A DNA stretch of 64,000 nt from Budorcas taxicolor (taxonomy: Eukaryota > Chordata > Mammalia > Artiodactyla > Bovidae): contig NC_068922.1 of the NCBI RefSeq assembly GCF_023091745.1, positions 33,708,501-33,772,500 of the forward strand, read 5' to 3'. The notes beneath the pieces are model-generated. The model did no database searches. It was not told the DNA's origin and saw only the letters and a program-made list of their open reading frames with translations. The translations under genes and the position numbers were made by a program. This document shows positions 44,372 to 56,192 of the stretch, one piece after another. Each line of letters starts with the position of its first letter. Position 1 is the first letter of the stretch.

Positions 44372-44570
44372 TGGACTTCCCTGGTGGTCCAGTGGTTAAG
44401 ATGTTGCCTTCCAATGCAGGCGGTGCAGTTCCATCCCTGGTGCGGGAGCTAAGATCCCATATGCCTCTAGGCCAAAAACCCAAAACATAAAACAGAAGCA
44501 ATATTGTGACAAGTTCAATAAAGACTTTAAAAATGGCCCACACTAAAAAAAAAAAAAAAAAAAAAAACCT
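44372..44570 (+). mobile_element. CHR-type SINE with A23 tail
   Basis: Head TGGACTTCCCTGGTGGTCCA, then GTTAAGATGTTGCCTTCC, GCGGGAGCTAAGATCCCATA, a short body and a long pure A-run (~44545-44567). AAAAAATTTTGGC at 44359-44371 and 44571-44583 is a perfect 13-bp target duplication. Confidence 0.92.
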
Positions 44571-44583
44571 AAAAAATTTTGGC

Positions 44584-45319
44584 CGAAATCTTTAATTGCA
44601 ATGACTAGAGGTGAATTAAATAACATTTTTTAAAAGGAAGTCTACTCTATTTTAACACAGCTAACTTTTTTGAAGAAACCAGGATTGATTTACAAATTGT
44701 TTTGATCAGATTTTGTCAGTAAAGAATAAGGTTTGTTTCATTGAGGGGGTCAAGCTCTTTGATGCATATTGATCACCTTTTATGAACACATGTTTGCAGT
44801 TAATTGTTATAGCAACGTATTAGCTGATTTGGAAGTTGATAACGTTTCTTGGGAAGAACAAAGGATAAATTTAGATGTAAAATTAGTTTAAATTGTTAAT
44901 CCATAATTTATCCTTGAGCGTATTATTTTACAATTCTATGATACTTTACAAACTGGAAAAAAAAAAACCCAAAAGCTTTATTGTATAGGTACCATCTTTA
45001 AGTCATTTCATTTTCTGTACTTTCTACATTTTACTAATTTTAATTGTAGCCCTATTATGATGTGTTATGGTAAAACCAGGCAGAACGTAGTTTTGTCTGA
45101 TATTTAAAAATGAAAAGTATGTAGGATTTTAAGCTTCTAAATATTTCAGGGACAACATTACACATATATGGGGTTCATTTATTCCTTTTTCAGTATGCAT
45201 CCCAGTAAACAGCTACTGAATGCTTATTCAGTATAAACCACTGAGCTGAGTCATGAAGCGTCTACAAAGAGGAATAAAAAACAGCACCTTCTGCATGGGG
45301 AGTGTTTGTTAGGCTAATT
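44584..45319. other. A+T-rich DNA with a weak L2-like patch
   Basis: About 45190-45310 (CAGCTACTGAATGCTTATTCAGTATAAACCACTGAGC) may be a decayed L2 3' end. Otherwise nothing recognised. Confidence 0.3.
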
Positions 45320-45650
45320 ATTTAGCTGCTGTAACAAACAGATCTAAAATACAGTGGTTTAATTAAGATAGAAATACATTTATTTCACCTCAGCCCATAG
45401 GCGTATCGAGTGCTATGGGGGTGTTCTGCCACCCTGAACTGGTGGTTTCCCAGATTGATTGAACCATCAGATCTCCCAGCCAGCAGGAAAGAGAGGTTCA
45501 GAACCAGCACCTTGCGATTAAGAGGGTGCCCCAGAAATCACATATATTATTTCTGCCCGCTTCTGTCATTGGAGTGAATTTAGTTTTATAGCCACATTTG
45601 AGGAATGTAGTCTCTAACTGGCAGGGGAACCCAACTAGGGAACTCCATCA
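45320..45650. repeat. ancient interspersed repeat, family unnamed
   Basis: TTAGCTGCTGTAACAAACAG, AATACAGTGGTTTAATTAAG and the later GAATGTAGTCTCTAACTGGC follow a widespread old mammalian repeat, apparently the same family as 6012-6800. Confidence 0.45.
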
Positions 45651-45689
45651 CTGGTAAGAATGGGAGCTCAGTAATTAAAAGGGTCAAAA

Positions 45690-46812
45690 TAATTTTTTAA
45701 AATTGCAATATATTTGATTTACAACATTGTGTTAATTTCTCCCGCACAGCAAAATGAAGGTAGATCCACACACTTGTCTTTATATTCTTTTCCATGGTGG
45801 TTTATCTCAGGGTGCTGAATATAGTTCCCTGTACTATACAGTAGGACTTTGTTGTTTATCCATCCTATATATAGTAGTTTGCATCTACTAATCCCAAACT
45901 TCCACTCCATCCCTCCCCCACATCCCTTCCCACTTGACAACAAGTCTGTTATCTGTGTCTGTGAGATTGTTTCTGTTTCATAGATAAAAGTTCATCTGTG
46001 TCGTGTTTAAATTCTATTATACATCTAAGTGATATCCTACTGTATTTGTCTTTTTCTAACTTCTTTCATTTAATGTGATAATCACTAAGTCCATCCATGT
46101 TTCTGCAAATGGCATTATTTCATTCTTCATTGTGGCTGAGTAGTATTCCATTATATATATATATGTACCACCTCGTCTTCATTCATCTGTTGATGGACAT
46201 TTAGGGTGTTTCTATGGCTTGGCTTTTGTGAATAGTGCTGCTATGAACATAGGGGTCCATGTATCGTTTTTAATTGTAGTTTTGTCTGGATATATGCCCA
46301 GGAGTGGGATTACTGGATCATATGGTAGTTCTCTTTCCAGTTTTTTGAGGAACCTCCATAGTGTTCTCCATCGTGGCTATACCAACTTGCATTCCCACAA
46401 ATAGTGTAGGAGGGTTCCTTTTTCTCCACACCCTCTCCAGCATTTGTTACTTGCAGACTTCTTTAATGATGGCCGTTAGTGATTGCTGACAAGCGTGAGG
46501 TGATACCTCACTGTAATTTTGATTTGTGTTTCTCTTAATTACTGACCATGTTGAGCACTTTTCCACATGCCTACCGGCCATCTGTATGTCTTCTTTGGAG
46601 AAATGTTTTTCTAGGTCTTCTGCCCATTTTTCAGTTGTGCTATTTGCTTTTTTGTTGTTGAGTTGTATCAGCTGTTTGTATATTTTGGAAATTAAGCCCT
46701 TGTCAGTGACATTGTTTGCAGATATTTCCCCTCATTTCATAAGTTGTCTTTTCATTTTGTTTCTGGTTTCCTTTGCTGGGAGAAAGTCTGTCATCTGGTA
46801 CTGTTTTTTAAA
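45690..46812 (-). mobile_element. L1 3' UTR plus end of ORF2, minus strand
   Basis: Reading left to right in reverse: 3' UTR (CAACATTGTGTTAATTTCTC, CCTGTACTATACAGTAGG), then the antisense of the ORF2 C-terminus (GTATTCCATTATATATATAT, TGTTGATGGACATTTAGG, GTGAGGTGATACCTCACTG), truncated near 46812. The 162-aa open frame at 46526-47014 is antisense L1 plus host sequence, not a gene. Confidence 0.85.
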
Positions 46813-47985
46813 GTCAAAAGTGCTTGCTGCTGCCTTTGGGGAAAAAACCTCACTTATTGCCTGGCAAAGGAGCCTAGGACTTGGAGGGTCAGTCAGCATC
46901 CTCTGCCCTCACCTCATCCCTTCCTATCTGCATCCAGGCAACTTTCCTTCTCCCCAGATGCTTGTGAAGGTCCCTCAGGGTCCCATCCTTAGCAGTAAGT
47001 TACTCTCATTGTAAAAGTGATTTAAGAATAGGCAACAGGATATCCTCTAAACTACCATCCTCCCACACTGTCCCCCCCACCCCCAAACTTAAACTCTTGT
47101 TGGATCAGAATTAATATCCTGGGCACCATGAGCATCTCCAGTGGATCTGTAGAGGGAATCGCCCCATCTTTTGACACGCCATGTGTCTTCAAGTCAAAGG
47201 TGATCATTTCACATTGAAGAGAATAGACTGTGGGTCTGGTTTTCTATCTTCTTTAACAGACTTGTAATGAGAGCCAGGCAGAAAGTTTCTGGCCTGTGAT
47301 ACTGAGCTGTACATGGGGGAGTCTAATCCATGCCGCCTATCTCGGTTCTTTGTCATGATGATTATTCTGGGGTGTTCTGAGCTTTGGATTGTCCTTGACT
47401 AACCACGGAATTGCTACATGCCCTTCAGAGGTATTTTGCTGTGCTCCTCCATGTCTAGCTGTACTACTGTTATTATATGATATCAGATTTCTCCACAAAA
47501 TGCCTTTGCCATTGGCTATTCATTTGTGTGCAACAACAAGATGATTTACTGCACCGAATCCATTCTGTAGTATTTGGTGACCTTCACTGGGAGTTCAGTG
47601 TTCTTGGCAGCATCTTTCCTCTTGGCCACAGAGGAGTCCTGTGTTTCCCTGGATCCTTCCAAGAGCTGGGAATGCAACAGCAGCAGCTGAAGGAACAACA
47701 TAGACACAAATTCAGAAAAGTACGGGCAAAGGATGATCAGCTGAAGCAGTTCTCTTTTGATGCCAAGCATTCTATAGGATTCGGTGATAGGTTGACTGCC
47801 ATGTGGCAATTTTGAGCAGGAGAAAAAGAACCATATGTGTATTGACATGTGATTTCATATTTTAAACACAGATGATAGATTTTTCACTACAGATTTGACT
47901 CACTGGCCCATGTGAGTGACTACCTTTATATGCTGAAATCCATGAAATAATTAGAATCAAATAGAAACTTCTAATATATATATAT
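46813..47985. other. non-coding DNA containing a doubly open stretch
   Basis: At 47477-47848 both strands are open for ~100 codons (plus 112 aa with QQQQLKEQHRHKFRKVRAKD; minus 100 aa with SVAKRKDAAKNTELPVKVTK). Neither is recognisable. A processed-gene relic is conceivable, but there is no poly-A tail or duplication. The rest shows nothing. Confidence 0.3.
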
Positions 47986-48020
47986 GTATTTTTTTATTTT
48001 ATTGAAGTATAGTTGGTATA

Positions 48021-48235
48021 GGCGTCTCTGGTGGCTCAGCAGTAAAGAATCTGTCTGTAGTACAGGAGATGTGGGTTTGATCTCTGGGTCAGGAAGATCT
48101 CTTGGAGAAGGAAATGGCAACCCACTCTAGGATTCTTGCTTAGGAAATCCAATGGACAGAAGAGCCTGGAAGGCTTAAGTCCATGGGGTTGCAAAAAGAG
48201 TCGGATAGGACTTGGTGACTAAATAACAACAATAG
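48021..48235 (+). mobile_element. Bov-tA SINE, plus strand
   Basis: Head GGCGTCTCTGGTGGCTCAGC, BovA core with GGAGAAGGAAATGGCAACCC, tail GACTAAATAACAACAATAG. TATAGTTGGTA before and AATAGCTGACG after may be a decayed duplication. Confidence 0.88.
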
Positions 48236-48305
48236 CTGACGTGCACTGTTGTGTTAATTTCTGCTGTACAGCAATGTGACTGAGTTATACATATATATAC
48301 ATATA

Positions 48306-48515
48306 CCCAGGCTTCCCTGGTGGCACAGTCGGTAAAGAATCCACCTGCAGGACAGGAGACCAGGATTCGACCCTTGGTCGGGAAGATCCCCCGGACAAGG
48401 GAATGGCTATCACCTGAGTATTCTTGCCTAGAGAATCCCATGAACAAAGGAGTCTGGCAGGCTACAGTCCATGGGGTCACAAAGAGTTGGACATGACTGT
48501 GCAACTAAGCATGCA
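48306..48515 (+). mobile_element. Bov-tA SINE, plus strand
   Basis: Head CCCAGGCTTCCCTGGTGGCA, GATTCGACCCTTGGTCGGG box, BovA core, tail GCAACTAAGCATGCACACAC. ACATATATAC occurs on both sides as a likely short duplication. Confidence 0.9.
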
Positions 48516-48725
48516 CACACACATATATACCACATTCTTTTTTATATTCTTTTCCCTTATGGTTTATCCCAGGATATTGAATATAGTTCCTTTTGCTATA
48601 CAGGAGGCCCTTGTTGTTTATCCATCCTAAATGTAATAGCTTGCATCTGCTAGCCCTAAACTCCCGGTCCATCCATCCCCCGCCCTCTCCCTTGGCAACC
48701 CCAAGTCTGTTCTCTGTGTCTCTGA

Positions 48726-50440
48726 GTCTGAGAAACCTCTAATATGTTTTTAACCAGACACAAGTAAAACTTTAGAACTTCACAAAAAGAAATGAATCTA
48801 GTGGGTGGATGATGTCAGCACCTAAATTTCTGTTAATGCTTTCAAAGTGGGCTTAAAAAAAAAAATGTTCCACTGATTAGAAAACCAACGCTTGTTGAGG
48901 TACACAGCGTCTTTGAGCGAGCATTCCAAAAAAATGAATATGTCCTCTGGCCTGGATGTTTCTCTCCTCAGCATTCCTAGCTGACGCAGCCACATTTCTC
49001 CAGTTATATGTTCTGTTAGCCTCCAGACTCCTGGGCTGTCCCACCCCAATGCATTGACGTTGCCATACTACCATAAAAGTCCGCCCTGTGAGTAATATTT
49101 AAGAAACAAAGCAAATGGGCTGCATCAACATAAAAAAGCAGCCTCCCCTCCTGGATGGAAGAAAACATACCCTTCACACTCTGGCTGCCGGTGTTCCCGT
49201 CTTCCCAAAAGGAAGGTGACTTCCAAAGTGCAGAAAGCTTCACCCCAGAAAACAGACAGCCATGATCTCTGCTTCTGTTTTTAACTCTTTCCCTGAGGGT
49301 ATTGTAATGCATCAAATCTTAACTTTAAAGCTGTGTTTGAGATCAAGAGAAATATTTAAAACATTTGTGCATTCAGTTCATGATTCAGAGATTTATTTAT
49401 AAGCCTGTTGATTTGAGGACACCCAGCTCTTGCATTTAAACTGCCGAAGTGAGTCATGTTTGTGGGAGGTAATTACTACCAGAAAGTACAACTAACTTGT
49501 AAGCTTCTCTTTAAAATGTCCATTCACAATCCACAAATTACTGTAAATAATGGGCTATCAGGAATCTTGCTCAGTTTTGTGGCTGTATATCTTTATTAAG
49601 TGTGCATTAGGCTACACCCAAACAGACTTGTGTCACAGAGGGATTCTTGAAGGAAAAGCGAGTCCCCTTATGAAAGTATCAGTATAGGTTTCTGAGGATG
49701 TAGCATTGGAGAGATATATCTCAAGGTCTCTTTTGCATTATAGGGAACAAAGCTGAGAAAAGAGCTGGCTCAAAAGAGAAATAATAGATTCCCATTTGTG
49801 GAAAGTGTGTACATGTGGTTCATGCATCCTCAGAGACCAGATCCAACCCACTATCATTATGGCAGGCACCTCCCTCTTTAATACCTCAGTGCCTCTCACT
49901 GGCTGAGTCCTTGTCTTCCTGGGGGGCTCTCGACTCTCCGCTTAGAGACTGTTGAAGCCCATGCCCCTCTGACCAGCAGCAGAGTGGGAAGCTTCTTGTA
50001 GTCACAGTGCCAGAGTTTTTGAGAACATCCTGCAGTCCACATATCCGTGATGGGGAAGGAGGCCTCACCAGGCAGTGTCTGATAGCTCCCAGAAGGTGTC
50101 TGGAGAGCCAGTGTTGTATGGAGGAGAAGGAGTGGGAGGGGATTTGGTGTCTAGATTCAGCTTACACAGGGGACAGGGGTGGGGAAACACCAGGATAAGG
50201 TAGAATTTCCCTAGACCAGCTCTGGCCCACTTGATGGTTTTACTCAGCCCTAGCTTTGCCTACCTTTGACTTGACCTTGCTTAGCACAGCTCTGCTATGA
50301 GACCAAGGCCTTCTGGTCTCCCCTAAAGCTCCCTTGACACCTGACCAGACACACTTCTTTTGGTGTGTTTGAAACTCAATCAGCTCTATCACTAGCCTCC
50401 TCAGGCTGCCTATGACTCAGCTGCCTTCTCAAACCTGTTC
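48726..50440. other. 1.7 kb with no gene or repeat recognised
   Basis: Open frames at 48822-49315 minus and 50007-50198 plus lack any known motif. This is one of the larger apparently single-copy blocks in the window. Confidence 0.35.
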
Positions 50441-50444
50441 ACAG

Positions 50445-50610
50445 ACATTCATTCATTCTTCACTCATTACTCACCACTCATTCAATAACCATGTACTGTC
50501 TCTCCTCTGTGTGCCAGTCGTGTTGAGTCCTGGAATGCACCTGGAATGTAACCTAGCCCCCGTCTTTGGGGATCACATTGCCTGGCCGGATAGACAGCCA
50601 TGAAAAGTAG
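50445..50610 (-). repeat. L2 3'-end remnant, minus strand
   Basis: CATTCATTCATTCTTCACTC, ATTCAATAACCATGTACTGTC, CCTCTGTGTGCCAGTCGTGTTGAG and TAGCCCCCGTCTTTGGGG follow the reversed L2 end. Confidence 0.55.
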
Positions 50611-50801
50611 CAATTTCAAAACCATGTATATAGTGTTGGGGTGAGTGGGTGCTCTAGGGACACATTAGGAAGGTGCTCTAGCTGATTTTGGGAAGTTGAA
50701 AACACTCCCATGAAAGTTGAAAACAGTTTCATGGGAGCCCATGTTTAAGCAAAGCTGTGAAGGAAAAGTAGGAGGCAGGAGATCTATAAGAAACAAAGGA
50801 G

Positions 50802-51768
50802 ATTCCTCCAGTTCCATTCTTCTTTCTCAAGATTGCTTTGGCAATTCGCGGTTTTTTGTATTTCCATACAAATCTTGAAATTATTTCTTCTAGTTCTGTG
50901 AAAAATATCACTGGTAGCTTGATAGGGATTGCATTGAATCTGTAAATTGCTTTGGGTAGTATACTCATTTTCACTATATTGATTCTTCCAATCCATGAAC
51001 ATGGTATATTTCTCCATCTATTAGTGTCCTCTTTGATTTCTTTCATCAGTGTTTTATAGTTTTCTATATATAGGTCTTTAGTTTCTTTAGGTAGATATAT
51101 TCCTAAGTATTTTATTCTTTTCGTTGCAATGGTGAATGGAATTGTTTCCTTAATTTCTTTTTCTACTTTCTCATTATTAGTGTATAGGAATGCAAGGGAT
51201 TTCTGAGTGCTGATTTTATATCCTGCAACTTTACTATATTCATTGATGAGCTCTAGTAATTTTCTGGTGGAGTCTTTAGGGTTTTCTATGTAGAGGATCA
51301 TGTCATCTGCAAACAGTGAGAGTTTTACTTCTTCTTTTCCAATTTGGATTCCTTTTATTTCTTTTTCTGCTCTGATTGCTGTGGCCAAAACTTCCAGAAC
51401 TATGTTGAATAGTAGCGGTGAAAGTGGGCACCCTTGTCTTGTTCCTGACTTTAAGGGAAATGCTTTCAATTTTTCACCATTGAGGATAATGTTAGCTGTG
51501 GGTTTGTCATATATAGCTTTTATTATGTTGAGGTATGTTCCTTCTATTCCTGCTTTCTGGAGAGTTTTTATCATAAATGGATGTTGAATTTTGTCAAAGG
51601 CCTTCTCTGCATCTATTGAGATAATCATATGGCTTTTATTTTTCAATTTGTTAATGTGGTGTATTACATTGATTGATTTGCGGATATTGAAGAATCCTTG
51701 CATCCCTGGGATAAAGCCCACTTGGTCATGGTGTATGATCTTTTTAATGTGTTGTTGGATTCTGATTG
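50802..51768 (-). pseudogene. L1 ORF2 reverse transcriptase, inverted segment (copy 1)
   Basis: Open on the minus strand from AIRIQQHIKKIIHHDQVGF through motif A IISIDAEKAFDKI, motif B GTRQGCPLSPLLFNIVLEVL and motif C LSLFADDMILYIEN, then the thumb region (FVWKYKKPRIAKAIL, KKNGTGGI). Catalytic Asp residues are present. It lacks the endonuclease and the start of the protein. A fused run of ~50 residues upstream of AIRIQQ in the open frame (to 51925) is antisense L1, so the frame is a chimaera. Confidence 0.92.
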
Positions 51769-52971
51769 CTACTTCAGGCTCTACTACAAAGCCACAGTCA
51801 TCAAGACAGTATGGTACTGGTACAAAGACAGAAATATAGATCAATGGAACAAAATAGAAAGCCCAGAGATAAATCCACACACATATGGACACCTTATCTT
51901 TGACAAAGGAGGCAAGAATATACAATGGAGTAAAGACAATCTCTTTAACAAGTGGTGCTGGGAAAACTGGTCAACCACTTGTAAAAGAATGAAACTAGAT
52001 CACTTTCTAACACCACACACAAAAATAAACTCAAAATGGATTAAAGATCTAAATGTAAGACCAGAAACTATAAAACTCCTAGAGGAGAACATAGGCAAAA
52101 CACTCAATGACATAAATCACAGCAGGATCCTCTATGATCCACCTCCCAGAATTCTGGAAATAAAAGCAAAAATAAACAAATGGGATCTAATTAAAATTAA
52201 AAGCTTCTGCACAACAAAGGAAAATATCAGCAAGGTGAAAAGACAGCCTTCTGAATGGGAGAAAATAATAGCAAATGAAGCAACTGACAAACAACTAATC
52301 TCAAAAATATACAAGCAACTTATGCAGCTCAATTCCAGAAAAATAAACGACCCAATCAAAAAAGGGCCAAAGAACTAAACAGACATTTCTTCAAAGAAGA
52401 CATATGGATGGCTAACAAACACATGAAAAGATGCTCAACATCACTCATTATCAGAGAAATGCAAATCAAAACCACAATGAGGTACCACTTCACACCAGTC
52501 AGAATGGCTGCGATCCAAAAATCTGCAAGCAATAAATGCTGGAGAGGGTGTGGAGGAAAGGGAACTCTCTTACACTGTTGGTGGGAGTGCAAACTAGTAC
52601 AGCCACTATGGAGAACAGTGTGGAGATTCCTTAAAAAATTGCAAATAGAACTGCCTTATGACCCAGCAATCCCACTGCTAGGGATACACACCGAGGAAAC
52701 CAGAATTGAAAGAGACACATGTACCCCAATGTTCATCGCAGCACTGTTTATAATAGCCAGGACATGGAAACAACCCAGATGTCCATCAGCAGATGAATGG
52801 ATAAGAAAGCCGTGGTACATATACACAATGGAGTATTACTCAGCCATTAAAAAGAATACATTTGAATCAGTTCTGATGAGATGGATGAAAATGGAGCCTA
52901 TTATACAGAGTGAAGTAAGCCAGAAAGAAAAACACCAATACAGTATACTAACGCATATATATGGAATTTAG
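51769..52971 (+). pseudogene. L1 ORF2 C-terminal half (copy 1), one frameshift
   Basis: Plus-strand frame from FRLYYKATVIKTVWYWYKDR through DLNVRPETIKLLEENIGKT, then a frameshift near 52360 where one T is missing (AAAAAAGGGCC against AAAAAATGGGCC in copy 2), and on through HMKRCSTSLIIREMQIKTT, the Cys/His-rich C-terminal segment (CWRGCGGKGTLLHCWWECKL) and WIRKPWYIYTMEYYSAIKK to the natural end LTHIYGI. Otherwise little decayed. Confidence 0.92.
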
Positions 52972-53349
52972 AAAGATGGCAATGACGACCCTGTATGCAA
53001 GACAGCAAAAAAGACACAGATGTGTATAACAGACTTTTGGACTCAGAGGGAGAGGGAGAGGGTGGGATGATTTGGGAGAATGGCATTGAAACATGTATAC
53101 TATCATGTAAGAATCGAATTGCCAGTCTATGTCTGATGCAGGATAGAGCATGCTTGGGGCTGGTGCACGGTGATGACCCAGAGGGATGTTGTGGGGAGGG
53201 AGGTGGGAGGGGGGTTCATGTTTGGGAACGCATGTACACCCGTGGTGGATTCATGTCAATGTATGGCAAAACCAATACAGTATTGTAAAGTAAAATAAAG
53301 TAAAAATGAAAAATTAAAAAAAAAAAAACTACTTAAAAGAAACAAGAGG

Positions 53350-53994
53350 CAGCCAATGACACCAGATATCGTGTTCCAGAATTAAGGCAATGCAGGAAAA
53401 AAAAAAGAAAGAAACAAAGGAAAAGAGAGAAGGTGCAATAATCTATGAGGAAGGAAAGGAACAAAACAAACTCTGAGATCCAGGCAGATACAGTTCAGAG
53501 AAGCGTGATGAGTTCACAGTGGATGGCACAGAAAGTGGAACAATTAGTGGAATGATGACAGCCCCAGAGGGGGAGACCAGACATGAAGGGTCCCAGTTAC
53601 ATTCAACGTTAAGGTGTTGAATCAGTCAGTGGATGAACCCCATGTACCATGTTTCTATTAAGGCAGCCATTTCCAGATTTGTCATAAGCTTGTGTCTAAG
53701 CACCCAAGTTTAATCCCAAACAGTTTAGTGGACTCAAGAGAGCCATTTGGCTGGCTTCCATGCCCTCCCGTCTGTCCAGTTAACTGAGGCTGTGACCAGG
53801 GCACACACACTGTTTGTGTCCCTTGACTGGTGGTCTTGCCCAATTTAACCTCCTATGTTCAAACACTCTGAGCTCCATCTGGGCCCATCACATAGCCTTC
53901 AGAGTTTCTACTTTATGCATTTTCATCAAAATGTCTCTCTTGCTTAATTTTAACTGAAAATCTGGAATGTATAAGAATATAGGAGCTTACCATT
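53350..53994. other. A+G-rich non-coding DNA
   Basis: 53395-53470 is purine-rich (runs of A and GGAAAGGA). No gene or repeat family recognised. Confidence 0.35.
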
Positions 53995-54150
53995 CACCCC
54001 ACAAATATTAGAATAACTATTATGTGCAAGAGAATGTTCCAGGCAATACTGTACTGACTAAAAAAGACTCAGCCTCCAGCTTTATTGAGTCAAAGAGAGA
54101 CAAACAAGACCTCAGAAAGTAATGGTTGTTACGCAGAAAACTATTAAGAG
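53995..54150 (-). repeat. probable L2 3'-end remnant
   Basis: CACAAATATTAGAATAACTATTATGTGCAAGAGAATGTTCCAGGCAATACTG resembles the reversed L2 end. Diverged. Confidence 0.45.
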
Positions 54151-54501
54151 ATAATGTTTGTTCTATAGAAAACATAAGAAGCAAGGGTTTGCAGGTCTAT
54201 GTTGTTTTACTTTAGGATTGTAACATACACACACACACTAGAACAGATGCAGGCTACCACACTCTAAGCCTGTATCAGTGTAAGTTTCTTTATCACCTCA
54301 GGGTTCCAAATTAGAGAATTTATGTAACTAGTTACAGATCATAGACTTGGATAGTTGTATTATCGATGCTTGTCAATTTCAGTTTTCAAGAATCTTTCTG
54401 ATCTTGAGGTTATTAAATTCCAGGTGTGGTTATAGTTTTAGCCTTTTAGTAGAATAAAGAGGATTTTGCCATAATCTTATGGTCTAAATGCCCCTGGTTT
54501 A

Positions 54502-54794
54502 TTTTTTTAAGGCAAAGTCTTTTAAATTTATTTATTTATGGCTGCACTGGGTCTTTGTGGCTGCAAGAAGGCTTTCTCTAGTTTTGGCAAGTGGGGGCCA
54601 CTCTCTAGTTGGGGTGCAAGGTCTTCTCATTGCCATGGCTTCTCTTGTGGAACACAGGCTCTAGGCATGTGGGCTTCAGTAGTTGTGGCACACGGAGGTA
54701 GCTGCTCTACAGCATGTGAAATTGGACCAGGGATAGAACCTGTGTCTCCTGCATTGGCAGACAGATTCTTAATCACTGGACAACCAGGGAAGAC
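54502..54794 (-). mobile_element. CHR-2-like SINE, minus strand
   Basis: The left edge is the reversed tail (AAATTTATTTATTTATGGC, TGGGTCTTTGTGGCTGC), then body and the reversed head (CTTAATCACTGGACAACCAG GGAAG). TGCCCCTGGTTTA at 54489-54501 and 54795-54807 is a perfect 13-bp target duplication. Confidence 0.92.
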
Positions 54795-54807
54795 TGCCCC
54801 TGGTTTA

Positions 54808-55189
54808 AATACTGCGACTTAATGCATTTCTGAATTAGGATTTTGCTTTAAGCAAATGATAGTTAAGTACTTCAACATTTATATTGTGTCTTAATTTTCC
54901 ATTTGAAGGATAGAAAAACATTACAACCTTGTGGGTGAGAGTAAGGACTTTGATGGGGAGAGGCATAGATCCTCCTGTATATGCCCAGTAGGGTGGACAG
55001 GGAAGAGGACTAGAGAAGCAGGACTTAAAGAAAGATGAGCTGAAAATTTCCAGAATTGTAGGACAGTCTGAATCCTCAGGTTAAAGGGACACTGGTAGAA
55101 AGCAGGATGAAGAAAAAATAAGTACAACATAGTGAGGCTGAAAAACATCAAAAAATAGAGAGAAAAATTGTAACAGAGAAGAACAAATC
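54808..55189. other. short non-coding stretch
   Basis: Nothing recognised. Confidence 0.3.
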
Positions 55190-55662
55190 TGACCTGACCC
55201 GTCTTTCTTTCATTTTAACCTTTATCCTCTGTTGCCCGTGCTTAGTCATGCTGGCCCTGCACCCTTTTGGAAATAGCATTCCTTACAGCCTGAAATATGT
55301 CCTGTGCTCAAGGCTCTGACCTTTGAAGGTGTAACACTTTTCCATTCATATAGAGATAAAAAGTTGCAGAACAGAGAATAACATTTGTGTTGTTGGAGGT
55401 TTACAATAACAGTGCGACCTGATCTAGCTGGACAGCTGTAAGAACAAAGTATTCCTACAGAGAAGTTTTCAACAACTGACTACACCCTCTTGACTTTAAA
55501 ATACACCTCTTGCCTTTAAAAATGCTTTGCTGAAACCCTTCTGAGAGTTCAGAGTTTTTTGGGCACAAGCTACCTGTCTCCTTGCATGGCCTCTGCAATA
55601 AACTGTTCTCTTTTCCAACTGTGACATTTTGGTTTGTTTGGCCTCCCTCTGCATTGACCACA
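55190..55662 (+). mobile_element. probable solitary endogenous retroviral LTR
   Basis: The sequence has LTR order: TGACCTGACCCGTCTTTC start, an internal non-coding body, GCTTTGCTGAAACCCTTCTG, GGGCACAAGCTACC, TCTCCTTGCATGGCCTCTGC, AATAAA at ~55600 and a downstream U5-like T-rich segment ending ...ACCACA. CAAATC before and CAAACT after could be a decayed duplication. No internal viral gene accompanies it. Confidence 0.55.
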
Positions 55663-56174
55663 CAAACTTGTGTCCAGTAACGAAAACTTTAAAACCATTA
55701 GAGATAAAAGACAGATTCCATGCAAAGCAGCACTCAATAGACTGACAGTGGATGTGTCGTTATTACAGTTGTGGGGAGAAAGTAATGTCTTTATGACCCA
55801 AGAAAAATTAACCTCCATCTAGGATGTTAGACCGCAAAACTATAAAATGCAAAAATAGACATTTGCATAATTACAAAGATTTAGAATGTTAACCAATCAC
55901 AGTATATATATATAGGATATATTTTTAAAAAATTAACCCAGACAAAAAGTATGGACCAGATGATAACAGTGAACACCTATGTTGATAGAAATAAAAGACA
56001 ATATTAATATATTAACATTTTTAGTCTATGGTCTATCTTTCAGTCTTGTATCTAATAGTCTAATATGACTGTCAGAAGCATTTTTATTGTTGTGTAGGAT
56101 ACACCTGAAGTTCTAGATAACAGTATGAAGTATTTAGTGGGAGAAGTTTAAAATACTGACCAACTTTACACTTA
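55663..56174. other. A+T-rich DNA, nothing recognised
   Basis: A (TA)n run lies near 55902-55913. No gene or named repeat. Confidence 0.35.
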
Positions 56175-56192
56175 GCTTTAAAAACATTTTAG

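Larger units (their letters stand above)
47990..48725 (-). mobile_element. L1 3'-UTR fragment, minus strand, with two nested SINEs
   Basis: L1 pieces are ~47990-48020 (TTTTATTGAAGTATAGTTGG), 48236-48305 (GTGTTAATTTCTGCTGTACAGC, GAGTTATACATATATATAC) and 48516-48725 (TATTCTTTTCCCTTATGG, GGATATTGAATATAGTTCC, GTTTATCCATCCTAAATG). They form one reversed 3' UTR when the SINEs are removed. Confidence 0.85.
50802..53336. mobile_element. young L1 insertion with inverted 5' segment (copy 1)
   Basis: The 3' segment (51769-53336) is L1 on the plus strand: ORF2 C-terminal half, 3' UTR and A-rich tail. The 5' segment (50802-51768) is the reverse-transcriptase region on the minus strand. The inverted segment ends at codons GTGGI and the direct segment starts at the next codons but a few (FRLYYKA), so only ~10 bp of L1 is lost. 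AAGAAACAA at 50788-50796 and 53337-53345 is the likely target duplication. Very similar to the copy at 59979-62609. Confidence 0.92.

Noticed and set aside
46526..47014. 162-aa plus-strand open frame as a membrane protein (Leu/Phe/Ser-rich)
   Set aside because: Its first half is the antisense of L1 ORF2. Antisense L1 gives hydrophobic frames by composition alone.
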